Of a stretch of DNA of 64,000 nucleotides, positions 11,901 to 21,118 are shown in pieces. Source of the stretch: Strigamia acuminata (lineage: Eukaryota; Arthropoda; Chilopoda; Geophilomorpha; Linotaeniidae). Below the pieces are notes generated by a model. That model was given only the letters and a program-made list of their open reading frames with translations. It searched no databases and was not told the origin of the DNA. Location: positions 9,335,601-9,399,600 of the forward strand of contig OX442324.1 in the NCBI GenBank assembly GCA_949358305.1. Reading direction: 5' to 3'. Within the stretch, counting starts at the first letter, position 1; the number at the start of each line of letters is the position of its first letter. The position numbers and the translations under genes are program-made.

Positions 11901-13442
11901 CGCACCTATAAGGAAGCTATTGCAAGTCCCGACCGTGTCCATTGGCAGAAAGCCATGGAGGAAGAGCTTTCACTCTTCCGTGAGCGAGGTGTTTACGAAG
12001 AGGTTGAGAAACCTCCTTCTAATGTGAAAATTGTGGGGAATAAATGGGTTTACTACATCAAGCGCGATGCAGAAGGCGTCGTGCGCCGTTTTAGAGCGAT
12101 GTTGGTTGCCCAGGGCTTTAGCCAAAAGTTCGGAGTCGACTATTCCGAGGTTTTCAGTCCCGTGGTTAACTATGTGCTTATACGCCTGTTTTTCGTGCTT
12201 CTAGTAGTCGTTTTAGGCTGGCTAGATGCACATCTCGATGTCAAGGGTGCTTATTTATATGGCAACTTAGATGAAGCTATCTTCATGAGAATTCCTAAGG
12301 GCTGGGAAACTCCTCAGAATGCCGGTAAGGTATGGAGGCTTCATAAGGCCCTTTACGGCCTTCATCAGAGCGGACGGCAATGGAATTTCCGCCTAGTTGA
12401 GGCTTTGCTAGGGATTAATTTCCACAAGCTTCTTGGGATTAATGGCGTATTTATTTCCAACACTTATGATGCTGTCATCCTTGTTTATGTTGATGACATG
12501 GTACTTTTCACCAAAGGACAAGATCCGCGTGATCGAACTGTTAAGGCCCTTCGTACAATTTTCACGATAACAGATTTGGGTCCGGTATCGAAGTTGTTGG
12601 GCGTCCAATTTGATCGCGATGGTGGTAAAATCTGCATCCATCAGCGCGATTACATTGATAAGATTGCTGAAGACTACGGAATTTCCTCCGAGCATTTGTG
12701 CAAAGTCCCGATTACCGTTGGCACGATGGTCAATTGTGCTAGAGATGGTGAACGTGTTTTGAGGGATGATGAATTCCCATATCGGTCTCTCATTGGGTCT
12801 CTGCTCTTTCTAGCTTCTCGAACGCGTCCCGATATCCTCTTTCCAGTTATCCTTATGTCACAATATAACACGTGCTTTACTGGAAGGCACGTGGCCCTTT
12901 TGCTACAGATCCTCCAGTATGTGAAGAATACGCGGGAATATTCAATTCAGCTTTCCGCGGTCACTGGAGATATTCTATCAGGGCACTCCGATGCTTCTTG
13001 GATCTCAGATCGAGATACAAGAAAGAGCTTCGGAGGTTATACAATTTCGGTGTTCGGGGTTCCCATTTCCTGGGGTTGCTGTAAGCAACGCTATTGCGCC
13101 TTGTCCATTATGGAAGCGGAATTCCTAGCGCTTTTGGACGGTGCAAAGGAAATTGTCTGGCTTCATGGTGCGATTGAGCGGACCCGGATTTTTCAACTTC
13201 CGGCCCCAACCATGTTCTCTGATTCTCTGTCGACGATTTTTTTCACCCGCAACGATATAGAGAATCGGAGGACAAAGCACATTGACGTGAAATTCTTTTT
13301 CCTGCGGGATTGGCTAAATGAGGGTGTTTTTGTTTTGAGGAAAGTTTCAGGTGAATTAAACCCTGCGGACATCTTCACAAAATTTTTCTCGCCCGCCCGC
13401 ATTCGATATTTATGTCAACATTTTTACAGTAGTTTGCGATAG
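8961..13442 (+). CDS. gag-pol: Copia-1 Gag-Pol polyprotein (1493 aa, intact)
   Basis: The single frame encodes all proteins for retrotransposition. In order: a UBN2-type copia gag (about residues 10-200); a CCHC knuckle CFNCKEMGHYANKC (about 229); an aspartic protease motif WLIDSGSSDH (about 310); the integrase zinc domain (HRRFGH ... CAVCARSK, about 490-530); the integrase core with D (HMDVWG, about 553), D (RTDNGMEF, about 617) and E (NGVAERLNR, about 652); a linker of nearly pure proline tracts (about 808-850); reverse transcriptase with YVDD (about 1176); and RNase H with HSDASW (about 1341) and MEAEF (about 1383), ending with the copia pattern NRRTKHIDVKF. ATG 8961 was chosen because the conserved gag start (SIPRLNSDNYESWSRN) follows at once. 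The length is normal for copia, and no catalytic residue is missing. Confidence 0.97.
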   Translation: MADSGKSHQFSIPRLNSDNYESWSRNIQFLLLEKGVDDFISENPPVRDEAWDQPRKQLHDDRSKRAKALLGLFVESQYQDIVLAADSARDAWVALKATFQPTSLARIAKLRRDFLMMRLLPNEDMSVFISRVTKARAVLKDLEVTFSDSDVAYQLLDLLPDSYEATVQTIYHWSKADFTLKGVSDHLLSEFNRLKMKNADSGSSTSLQSASSSSSAPTRVFKPLSQIQCFNCKEMGHYANKCPKPRVQGVASSNSSTNRGRRSSSRNRKSGRGNATPPTPSAQSVSSARSGLGFFARSESNVASTSSLEWLIDSGSSDHVCCRRDSFSTYKPVSNYFIILGEGRSRVDGIGDVVLRIGRGGAKGEFPVTMHNVLHAPAFSRNLVSLSKIDRAGLHFVASNGLMTIFDPSDKAKQFLLHAKLKDDLYSLQHVLPADSTSAPLPALTATSVVKPVLSAQTIKPARHVTFAEGPALSPPCKPPKGKLSDLELWHRRFGHFNTEGLHFLAKSPNASGIDISTSAFPACAVCARSKSTRASFPSAKNRISSKKPLDLIHMDVWGNSPTTSVGGARYLLTIVDDFSRYSFVVPMKTKGEVFEVFKLFHARMETLWGAGCIKAVRTDNGMEFCSKNFENFLLQRGIKAQRTNVYTPEQNGVAERLNRTLFEGVRSLFLMTSLPRELWAELAVSMIYLKNRFPHKSLNNLIPYCLWYNKAVPLKHLKVIGSRCFVHIPQQVRGSKFESRAWTGVVVGYALRTRGYRVWCPKRRAVFESKHVRFDENCMWGHPRFYEGTEVTDEGAISVTLDSDFDSDPPLPPPPPQRPPNLPPLSYPPPPSYPPPPPPVVTRPSAQAHPLPTPPTIASPLNQPQPSTSAVGGKWTRSEVIRQSGATMGNTDVYFYPPDHTRLRSHVDVAQYCADHRLAYDRDNFDFCTRNVPVCTVDPPPADPTAFPLPSPTASEDEALGDCYSATPRYAHSLFAQVPRTYKEAIASPDRVHWQKAMEEELSLFRERGVYEEVEKPPSNVKIVGNKWVYYIKRDAEGVVRRFRAMLVAQGFSQKFGVDYSEVFSPVVNYVLIRLFFVLLVVVLGWLDAHLDVKGAYLYGNLDEAIFMRIPKGWETPQNAGKVWRLHKALYGLHQSGRQWNFRLVEALLGINFHKLLGINGVFISNTYDAVILVYVDDMVLFTKGQDPRDRTVKALRTIFTITDLGPVSKLLGVQFDRDGGKICIHQRDYIDKIAEDYGISSEHLCKVPITVGTMVNCARDGERVLRDDEFPYRSLIGSLLFLASRTRPDILFPVILMSQYNTCFTGRHVALLLQILQYVKNTREYSIQLSAVTGDILSGHSDASWISDRDTRKSFGGYTISVFGVPISWGCCKQRYCALSIMEAEFLALLDGAKEIVWLHGAIERTRIFQLPAPTMFSDSLSTIFFTRNDIENRRTKHIDVKFFFLRDWLNEGVFVLRKVSGELNPADIFTKFFSPARIRYLCQHFYSSLR

Positions 13443-13493
13443 GTTTTCGCATTTACTTTTGTTATATCTTGTTATATGATTGAGTCATGTCTC

Positions 13494-13507
13494 GGAGAAT
13501 GGGGGGC
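13494..13507 (+). promoter_or_regulatory. Polypurine tract of Copia-1
   Basis: GGAGAATGGGGGGC lies just before the 3' LTR and fits a plus-strand primer. Confidence 0.75.
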
Positions 13508-13509
13508 TC

Positions 13510-13789
13510 TGTTGGCTTTTGTTCTCCGAGATTTGTGATATGCAATTGATTATTGATGTTACACATGTTTGATTTGTAATTATTTATGATTTTATAGTTT
13601 ATTATCATGTAAACATTGATGTATCAATTGGGTTACCGTAGTTGGAGTTGTTTTTTAACTGCTTAGCAACTGTTGTTATTACTTGTTCTCTTGTTGTTGA
13701 TTTTTCTCCATGCTTGCATGAGATGATTAAATCTTGTTCTTTTACTCACTTTTGGCCTGGAATTTGTTCATCAATCCATACTTTCAACA
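13510..13789 (+). repeat. 3' LTR of Copia-1
   Basis: This is the identical partner of 7469-7748, followed by the GGCTG duplication at 13790-13794. Confidence 0.95.
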
Positions 13790-13794
13790 GGCTG

Positions 13795-14148
13795 GGCGGA
13801 GCGAGAAGGGCCTGGGAGTGGGTTGTCGAAGTCCACCACGGGCGCGTAGTCGGCTGGGGGAACGTCACGGGAGAACCCGGCGTTGGCCAGAGCATCCAGA
13901 CGAGCCTCCCAGTTCGGAGTGCTTGCCCACGATATCACCGACTGGCGAGAACGATCACCACCCGGGCGTGACTGGTACAATTGGAACCAGCGCTGGAGAG
14001 GAAACGCGGAGTGCACGAGGCCGAAACCGAAACAGTTCTGGCAAGGTGACTCACACGTGTTCGGCTGGACAATCCAGCACTGGCCTATGCAAATGGGACA
14101 AGTGCACCACCACTCCCACCTGCGGCCTTCGCGATCTCCCGAATGTCT
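13795..14148 (-). pseudogene. Gene X, 5' part: cysteine-rich exon cut by Copia-1
   Basis: The minus-strand frame is open from 14148, preceded by a stop codon (TAG) that is also the end of a good splice acceptor (TTTTGTTATAG). This suggests the piece is an internal exon. Early in the exon is WCTCPICIGQCW followed by NTCESPCQNCF, seven cysteines spaced CxCx2Cx3Cx7Cx3Cx2C, which could bind zinc. The frame continues to the Copia-1 insertion point and resumes at 7463 in phase. No intact start codon was found, and upstream exons, if any, were not located in 14149-16184. The function is unknown. Confidence 0.5.
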
Positions 14149-16184
14149 CTATAACAAAATCAACAAAGTAAAATTAATACCAATGAATAAAGTACAAGGT
14201 TATTTCAAGGAACAGCCGGTGACGGTGAAGTCGAGATAGGTGACGCGAGAGCGCGGTAAAACCTGCTTCCCAGCGTCCGGTCAGCGCGCATGCGTGAGAA
14301 CACATTGCGTCACTGGTTCACAATATCGGCGGAGTCTCCGAGCGAGCGGAAGCTTGCTTCGAGTTACGCCTGGTGATGTCCCATCAAAAAACCGCGACCG
14401 GAGATGCGATTGCGCGTTTTCGATGTGAGATGCGGCAGCAGTGCGATGAGTGTTTAAACTGCTCGCCGCCGTTTCTTCCTGACCACTAGGGAGGATCATA
14501 GGACCACAGTCGTTACGGAGATTGCAACTGTCATGGCGGAACGTTCTGAGCCAACGTGCCGCAATGAGCCGATCATCCGTGCCGTCTCGGTTCCCAGAAT
14601 CCCCAAGTGAGATTGAAGATAATAATGAAAGCCAATTCAACACCAGCAACAGGCGATCGGTGGATGGTCGAAACCGTTCCGGCCGTGCGCCGCCGCTGGC
14701 TGAAAAACAACCCGAAAAGCGGAGGAAAGGGAAAATTTAAAAAGTGAAAAACTAAGCTAGATAAATTAAGACCTGATCCTCAGAAGAAATGTTCGAAATT
14801 TTTTAAGACTTGAGATGGCGAAGCAGAAGGAGAAAAAGAATAAACTCCCATTTGCCGTAATATCTCGTAAACAACAGGCTATCAAGGAAAAAGAAGCAAG
14901 AAACCCAACAAACAGTAAAACTAAAAGCACAGGGAATTAAAGAACAAGTTGGGGTCGGAAGATCACACCGCGCCGCCGAGGGATTAGGGACTAATCCCCC
15001 CTTGTCGCGGTTGACCCTTCCTCGCCTTCTGCATTGTTTCTGCGGCCTGCGGTCAATGACTGGAGGGGCGTCGCTAAGCTGACTGTCTCCACCAAGTCTG
15101 ACCACAGGTCGGGTATTATACCGGTAACGTGCGAGATCCTTGTGGGACCCAGATACCCATAAAAAACGGCATTGGTTCCTCACGAGATTCGCCACCGCAT
15201 CCCGCTAAACTAACGAAAGGTGTGGGAAAACGGTGATAGAATGAGAGGGAAAAAAAGAAAAACTATTCGAGTGGAATCCGAAAAGAAAAAAAAAGAAAGT
15301 AAACTGCCCATTAAAAAAAAAAATACAAGAAGGAAAAGGGAAAAAAAGAAAAATAGAAGGGGAAACGATGATCGCGGTGGCGAACGAAAAGTGAAACTGA
15401 TCGCCGCCCGAACACGATCCGTGCGGAAAAACGAGGGAAAACCAAGCTTTTCTCACACAAATGTTTGTAGAATCAAGCCAAGAACATAAATTGAGATTTC
15501 TCCCTAAGTGTTTCTGTGACTCAGTTCAGATGCGGTGCAGTTTCTGTGAAAAACTCCCAACCTGCATCCGCGCTCGCTAACGGCGGCTGAAGCTGCCGCT
15601 TGCATTGCGATGAACGTAATTCGAGACGGACTGCGGGGAGCGGGGCAAGGGATGAGCGAATGTCAACAAGTGATGTTAAAAAAGAACGGACAAAGTCCAA
15701 AACGAACCAGTCTTACCTTCATTGCGAAGAAAGATAACTTCTCGGCGAAAAACTTCGGCGCAAACGAGAGGGAAAAACTGATGTTGACAGTGTAAACACT
15801 CAACACAGAATGGGGAAACAGGATGTGAAAACCCTCGACCAAGCGCCTTTGGGTTTAAACAATACCCGACCCCTGCCCTGTGATTGGAGACCTAGCTCCC
15901 CCTCCTCCCCTTTATTGGGGCAATCCCAATATTCCATCGAAAATATTCCATGGGGACGTAAGATAAGAAAAATAGCACAGCAAAATTGGTTTATTGCAGG
16001 AAGCAATTTCTATCAGATGTCCACATGTGTTGGAAATAATTTTTCAGCAAAATAACTTGCTTGAAAAATAGCGGCCACGATGTTTCCATCGTTGCCATGG
16101 CTACGCGTCCACCGCGAGATGCCGTGACGTCACTTCAGCGACTCAGTCATCAACACGTGGTTTCACGGAAACGTGAAAACGCGG
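14149..16184. other. No gene identified; possible intron of gene X and/or 3' end of Gypsy-1
   Basis: Mixed GC-rich and A-rich DNA (for example a purine-rich block at 15240-15370). Small frames lack recognisable motifs. The 3' LTR of Gypsy-1 should lie here if the element is complete, but I found no sequence repeated at 21.1-24.6 kb. Confidence 0.35.
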
Positions 16185-19100
16185 TTAATGGTCATCACGG
16201 AATTTCAACGGCTTGTTACGTAGCCGTTTACCTAAAACCGGGCGTCGTAGAGAAACCCTTGTCGGTTCCTTCCGCACACGCCTCGTTTTGCGTTTAACTT
16301 CGGTTACTTCGGTAGGCGGAGCCATAGGAGTTGGCGGCGGGTCCTCAGCTGCAGGTTCGATGACCTCAACAGGTGGAACCGTTTCCGCTGCATCCTCGGC
16401 TACCGGCCAGGTGGGTGTGGACTCGGGTGGTATATATCGCCTCAAGTTCACAATATTTACCGGACCTTTACATTTCAGCGTAATCGGCGTTGCCACCGTG
16501 TACACCAAAGGACTGATGACCTTCGTAACGACGTACGGGCCCTCGAATCGATCTTCCAACGACGCAGCATAACGGAGCGCTTTAACCGATAGTGGGTGAG
16601 TTCGAAGTAACACCAAATCATCCACCTCAAATGTATCGTCGCTACGATGTTGATCATAATAAGACTTCTGCTTTTGTTTAGCCAGCGACTTATTTCTGAG
16701 CGCCGCTTTCAACAATACATCCATCCTAGAGACCAACATTCTCACCATGTCGTACGGCCGTTCGGGATCGAAGGGTGCATCAAGAGCCACACCGCGACTA
16801 TCCCAAAACGGACGCAATTCACGGAGATACGTCAGCATTGCTGGTGATAAACCTGTTGTCGCCGACGGGGCCGTGCGCAAGGCGAAATTAATGCCATTGA
16901 TGCATCGGTCCCACTGGTCATGTTCGGACGTGAAAATCTGAAGCATAATCTTAATGTTCCGATTGACTCGTTCGGTGTAATTAGTTTGCGGGTGATATGG
17001 TGACGTCCTTAACGGAGTGACACCTGCCTCCCTGCACAACTCATTGTATACCTCTGAAACAAATTGTTTTCCGTTATCACTTACGATGAATCGAGGGCAT
17101 CCATGATTATGAAAGAAACGCAACAACACGGGCACGACACTTGAAATCTTCGCCGTCCGCATCGCCGTAGCCTCAACCCATCCAGTGGCATAGTCCACAA
17201 TCACCAGAATATACCTGTTCCGGTCTCTCGTCATTGGTTTCGGGCCCATGAAGTCGACTCCGAGTCTTTCGAATCGGCCTATCATTGGTGAAACTGGCAT
17301 CAGGAGTCCGGTTGGTTTCCTCTGCACAGGTTTGCAGCGCTGGCAACGGTCACACCTTGCGATGTATTCCCGCACACTGCGTCTAAACCCGGGCCAGAAA
17401 AAACTCCGACGTAATCTCTCAGTCGTAACATCGACACCGCCATGTCCAGACAACGGGTGGTCGTGCACAACTTTGAGACAGCGGTCATGTAACGAAACAG
17501 GCACCACGATTTTTAGTCCGGAGCCATATTCCGTGTTTTCCAAGAACATATCTGTCTTCAACGGGGCGTTTATATACAACACTCCGTTTGAAGCTAACAT
17601 AAAGTCAGTCTTGTACTGTAGCATGAGCGGTGAGAGTTGGGATAGGGACGCCTCGTCTCCTTTCTCCATCTTCAACCACTTAATTAGGATCGCACAATCG
17701 GCGTCGGCCAACTGGCCCGTCCGTATCTCATCGAGAGACGTAGTTAGATCAGCCGACCCAGAGGCCAAAAGTGAGTGTGACAGCAAAAGTGCGTTCGCTT
17801 CTCCGGGTAGAGCCTCTGATGTCGTTAAGTCGTCATCTAGGCTCACTCGTGAGAGCGCATCAGCCACCTTGTTGTCTACACCTTTTCGGTATTTAATAAT
17901 AAAATCCTCCTGCTGAAGTTTCATAGCCCATCGAGCCAAACGACCGGACGGATTCTCGCATGACATAAGCCATTTAAGAGCCATATGGTCTGTTTCGACT
18001 ACGAACTTTAAATACTCCACGTACGGTTTGAACTTATTAACAGCCCAAACCACTCCTAGGCATTCGAGCTCTGAAGCGCTGTAGTTAGTCTCTGCACCCT
18101 GAAGAGTGCGGCTAGCGTAGGCGACAGGTCTCACCTTCTCTTCGTCATCAGCCTGCATGAGGACTGCACCGAGACCGCCCGCACTAGCATTGGTGTGAAT
18201 GATGAAAGGGCGGGCAAAATCAGGCAAAGGTAGCACGATCCCATTAGCCAGCTGATGCTTCAGAGTCGTGAAAGCATCTTGGCACTCCTTCGACCAACTC
18301 CATGCTATATCCTTTTTGAGGAGCAGGAAGAATGGTTTCGAAGTAATGTTCAGATCTTTCAGTAATGGCGCGTAGAATCCAACCATACCAATAAAACGTT
18401 GCAACTGCTTTACGTTCTTTGGTGGCGGATACTCCACGATCGCTTGCACCTTGCTTCCGTTTGGACTGTATCCTATAGGCGTCATGGTGAAACCAAGGAA
18501 ATCCCAGTCAGCAGGGCAAACAAACGATTTAGATGGGCTAGCCGTCAGGTTTACCTTCTCCAATCGGGCCAACACATCCGCCAAATGCATCAAGTGTTCA
18601 TCAAATGACTTGCTGTAAATGACAATGTCATCCAGAAAAGCCAGAGCCCACTTGAACTTCGCTTCCCCCAAAACCTCGTCCATCATGCGTTGAAACGCAC
18701 TGGGTGCATTACACAACCCGAACGGCATTCTAGTAAATTGAAACGTGCCCTCAGGGGTGGCAAAAGCCGTTTTGCACTTGTCGCCGGGCTTCAACTTAAT
18801 TTGGTAGTAGCCCTTAGTCAAGTCCAGAGTCGTAAAAAAGGTACTCCCCCCCAGACACGCCAAAATCATAGAGATCGACGGCATTTGATAGACGTCTTTC
18901 TCAGTGACCTTGTTCAATTGTCGGAAATCGATACAAAGACGATAGTTACCACACTTCTTCTTCACGATGACCGGCGGATTCTTGTAGCTGCTTTCGCATC
19001 TCTCAACCTCACCTTTGCTAAGTGATTCTTCCACCAATTGGCGAAAAATTTCGGCTTTAGCGGGGTTCATCGGTCGATCTCTGCATTTAAAAGGTGGGTT

Positions 19101-19358
19101 ATCACCGGTGGGGATCTTATGTTCCGCATCCGGATGGCAACCAGCTTTATCGCTAAAGGTACGGCTGTATTTGTCAATTAAATACGACAACCTCACCTTC
19201 TGCGAATCATGTAGTTCACATTTCGACATTAAACGTTCCGCGAGCGTAGGTCCAGCGGATTCGCCATTGATCCGTGTGGATTCGGCGAGCTCCCACTGGT
19301 CCACGACAGGGACCGCTAAGTCTACTCTATATGGTTGGGGGTCAAAAGGTGAAACCAA
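16185..19358 (-). CDS. pol: Gypsy-1 Pol: reverse transcriptase, RNase H, integrase
   Basis: The frame has 1057 codons. Reverse transcriptase shows MPFGLCNAPSAFQRMMDEV and the FLDD form of the active site (FLDDIVIYSK, about residue 243). RNase H follows, but its first catalytic aspartate is replaced: the usual TDAS reads TNAS (codon at 18189-18191), while the later E (SELECLGVVWA) and D (ETDHMAL) are present. Integrase has the HHCC zinc domain (HPLSGH ... CDRCQRC, about 640-675), D (LGVDFMGPK), D (VSDNGKQF) and E (HPQTNYTERVNR). No chromodomain was recognised; the tail is basic. The start overlaps the protease frame by 37 bases, so Pol is probably made by frameshifting. The RNase H change suggests this copy is defective. 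Confidence 0.93.
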   Translation of the reverse strand: MVSPFDPQPYRVDLAVPVVDQWELAESTRINGESAGPTLAERLMSKCELHDSQKVRLSYLIDKYSRTFSDKAGCHPDAEHKIPTGDNPPFKCRDRPMNPAKAEIFRQLVEESLSKGEVERCESSYKNPPVIVKKKCGNYRLCIDFRQLNKVTEKDVYQMPSISMILACLGGSTFFTTLDLTKGYYQIKLKPGDKCKTAFATPEGTFQFTRMPFGLCNAPSAFQRMMDEVLGEAKFKWALAFLDDIVIYSKSFDEHLMHLADVLARLEKVNLTASPSKSFVCPADWDFLGFTMTPIGYSPNGSKVQAIVEYPPPKNVKQLQRFIGMVGFYAPLLKDLNITSKPFFLLLKKDIAWSWSKECQDAFTTLKHQLANGIVLPLPDFARPFIIHTNASAGGLGAVLMQADDEEKVRPVAYASRTLQGAETNYSASELECLGVVWAVNKFKPYVEYLKFVVETDHMALKWLMSCENPSGRLARWAMKLQQEDFIIKYRKGVDNKVADALSRVSLDDDLTTSEALPGEANALLLSHSLLASGSADLTTSLDEIRTGQLADADCAILIKWLKMEKGDEASLSQLSPLMLQYKTDFMLASNGVLYINAPLKTDMFLENTEYGSGLKIVVPVSLHDRCLKVVHDHPLSGHGGVDVTTERLRRSFFWPGFRRSVREYIARCDRCQRCKPVQRKPTGLLMPVSPMIGRFERLGVDFMGPKPMTRDRNRYILVIVDYATGWVEATAMRTAKISSVVPVLLRFFHNHGCPRFIVSDNGKQFVSEVYNELCREAGVTPLRTSPYHPQTNYTERVNRNIKIMLQIFTSEHDQWDRCINGINFALRTAPSATTGLSPAMLTYLRELRPFWDSRGVALDAPFDPERPYDMVRMLVSRMDVLLKAALRNKSLAKQKQKSYYDQHRSDDTFEVDDLVLLRTHPLSVKALRYAASLEDRFEGPYVVTKVISPLVYTVATPITLKCKGPVNIVNLRRYIPPESTPTWPVAEDAAETVPPVEVIEPAAEDPPPTPMAPPTEVTEVKRKTRRVRKEPTRVSLRRPVLGKRLRNKPLKFRDDH

Positions 19359-19795
19359 TCATTCCGGGGCAATCTAATCACGATGTTGTTCCCTTTAATC
19401 CAGTTGCACCCAAGGAGGATGAAACACGAACTCGAGGGTAACACCGGGAAACGGATCTTCTGACTCCCAGTCCTCCAGCACAGAAGTAACTCGAGTATCC
19501 CAACTGGACTCGTTACTCTGTCACCAGTCATAACCCTAATAGGATTCTTACAGGGTTCAATCAGGTGCATGAGATTAAACCTGTCGGCCATAGCGCTACT
19601 GATATAAGGACCAGTTGCGCCGCAGTCAACCAAAGCTTTTGTCTCATGGCCGTTCAAGCAAACATTGATGTAGGGAAGAGGGCAATTCCAATCCCTAACA
19701 GCAACGTGTACTATATCGAAAACCTCAACCTCGGGAAGTCCCGAGAAGGGGTGTGGTTTTGAAGGTGAGAAGTCTGCGAAGATATCATCATCCAA
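19322..19795 (-). CDS. Gypsy-1 protease (157 aa frame)
   Basis: A retropepsin-like aspartic protease lies between gag and pol. The active-site region reads ALVDCGATGPYIS at about 19611-19636, that is DCG where the family usually has DTG or DSG; the flap and later part are less clear. It would cut Gag and Gag-Pol during particle maturation. It begins two bases after the gag stop and overlaps pol by 37 bases, so expression needs a frame change on both sides. The Cys at the active site is unusual but also appears in Copia-3. Confidence 0.75.
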   Translation of the reverse strand: MDDDIFADFSPSKPHPFSGLPEVEVFDIVHVAVRDWNCPLPYINVCLNGHETKALVDCGATGPYISSAMADRFNLMHLIEPCKNPIRVMTGDRVTSPVGILELLLCWRTGSQKIRFPVLPSSSCFILLGCNWIKGNNIVIRLPRNDWFHLLTPNHIE

Positions 19796-19796
19796 A

Positions 19797-21118
19797 TCAG
19801 TCCCACTGGGTGCTAAGAAGGAAGCGGCTTGCTCGCAGGCCTCGGATGAAATTAATCCTCCGGAGCCTGCTCCAGCTCGTTTTCCGACTCAGTCTTTTCC
19901 TCGGTGAATGCCAATGTGGTATGACTACACTGGCCGGGTCACGGAACCTTTCCATTGCCAAAGCTGCCGGGGCGAAACGTACACAGGAGCGCTTCAATCC
20001 TAGCCAGGAGTGATCCCATGCCAAGGTGCTTGCTGCCATGGTGCACGTTTCCGGGGTCATAGCTGCTAAAGCATAGTTAATTTTATACTCATCTGCTATC
20101 GGCACCTGCATCTGGTTAAACAACGCGTCCAGGTCCGTCCAAATCTGTAAAGCCGTCACATCCTTCGCCTGCCTGATGCTTATCACTTTCGCGAGTAGTT
20201 GGCTGTCGGAAGGTGCGAACCAGGTCTGGAAGGCAACCTCGAACTCATCCCACGTTTTCACGGGCATCGTCGATTGCCACCAAGATAGGGCGTCACCTGC
20301 AAAAAATCTCGACAAGAAACGCCTAGCCACATAATCGAGCTGCAGCTCGGCGAAGGACAGATTCGATCTCAGCTGGATGAGAAACGTCCTTGCCGCCGTG
20401 CGATCGCCCGAGAACGGGTCCATGCGTATCTGCGCAACATGTTTGGTCAATTGCTCCACATCTGGTAAACCTTTAGATGTGGGGATGTTGGACTGCGTTA
20501 TAACCTTATCCGCCGGCACCTCAACCCCGAGATGCATTGAGACGTCCGCGGCGAGAGGCGGAGTGGTCCACCTCCTCACCTTTTGGCCGGGCATCGCTTG
20601 CATCATTCGCGGATTGACAGGTAGAGAGTCGCTTGGTGCAACCGAGTTTATTTCATCGGAGACGGAAGCTACCGAACTAATGTCCGAATCCGCCCCTGAA
20701 CCGAGCACACTAGCGCCTCTCCCACCAGCAAACTTGCTTTTCATCTTGTAGTACTTTGCTTCGAGTGCCTTCAACTCACTAGTGTGAGTTAATAGCTCCT
20801 TCGAGCGTGTATCACTTAGTACCTCATTCCGCCTTTCGGCGTCGAGAAACGCTTGGCGAGTCTCTGATGCCACATGGTCAGAATGTTCAGCCTCTCTACG
20901 CGCGGCAGCGGCATCGTTCAGCGCCTGCTGTCGCGTCGCAAGGAGATCTTTTATTGCTTCCTCGAGGTCGTGCTGTGACGCGAAGTCACCCGCATCAACT
21001 CCGAGCAGGTCGGCCAATTTCTCGGCCAACTCTGGATTCAAATCGAGATCCATTGCCTTCTTAGTCAAAGACCTGGATCGACGTTTTGGTGAGCGTGATT
21101 GAGACCGTGTCTTAACCA
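19797..21118 (-). CDS. gag: Gypsy-1 Gag (440 aa)
   Basis: ATG at 21118-21116 starts a basic region (MVKTRSQSRSPKRRSRS), which I prefer to a start 34 bases upstream. A strongly charged, heptad-like stretch follows (about residues 25-130, many E, A, L and R; probable coiled coil). From about 225 there is a gag core (PFSGDRTAARTFLIQLRSN, then DALSWWQSTMP and WDEFEVAFQTWF). No CCHC knuckle is visible; the end (residues 380-440) is basic and may be read in the wrong frame after a shift. Confidence 0.8.

Larger units (their letters stand above)
7469..13789 (+). mobile_element. Copia-1: complete Ty1/copia retrotransposon (6321 bp)
   Basis: Two 280-bp LTRs (7469-7748 and 13510-13789), identical by eye, enclose an initiator-Met-type primer site, a 1.2-kb leader, one uninterrupted gag-pol frame and a purine tract. 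The 5-bp target duplication GGCTG is at 7464-7468 and 13790-13794. Identical LTRs, an intact frame and a clean duplication point to a recent insertion that may still be active. It interrupts gene X. Confidence 0.97.
16185..21118 (-). mobile_element. Gypsy-1: coding part of a Ty3/gypsy retrotransposon
   Basis: Gag, protease and pol follow one another on the minus strand in three frames with short gaps or overlaps, in the Ty3/gypsy order with integrase after RNase H. No LTR pair could be recognised on either side, so the ends are not set and only the coding span is given. Confidence 0.9.

Noticed and set aside
5880-14148. Gene X as an env-like gene of Gypsy-1
   Set aside because: No signal peptide, membrane segment or fusion-type features, and no LTR was found beyond it.
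15240-15370. Basic lysine-rich small protein
   Set aside because: It is a purine-rich low-complexity tract read in one frame.
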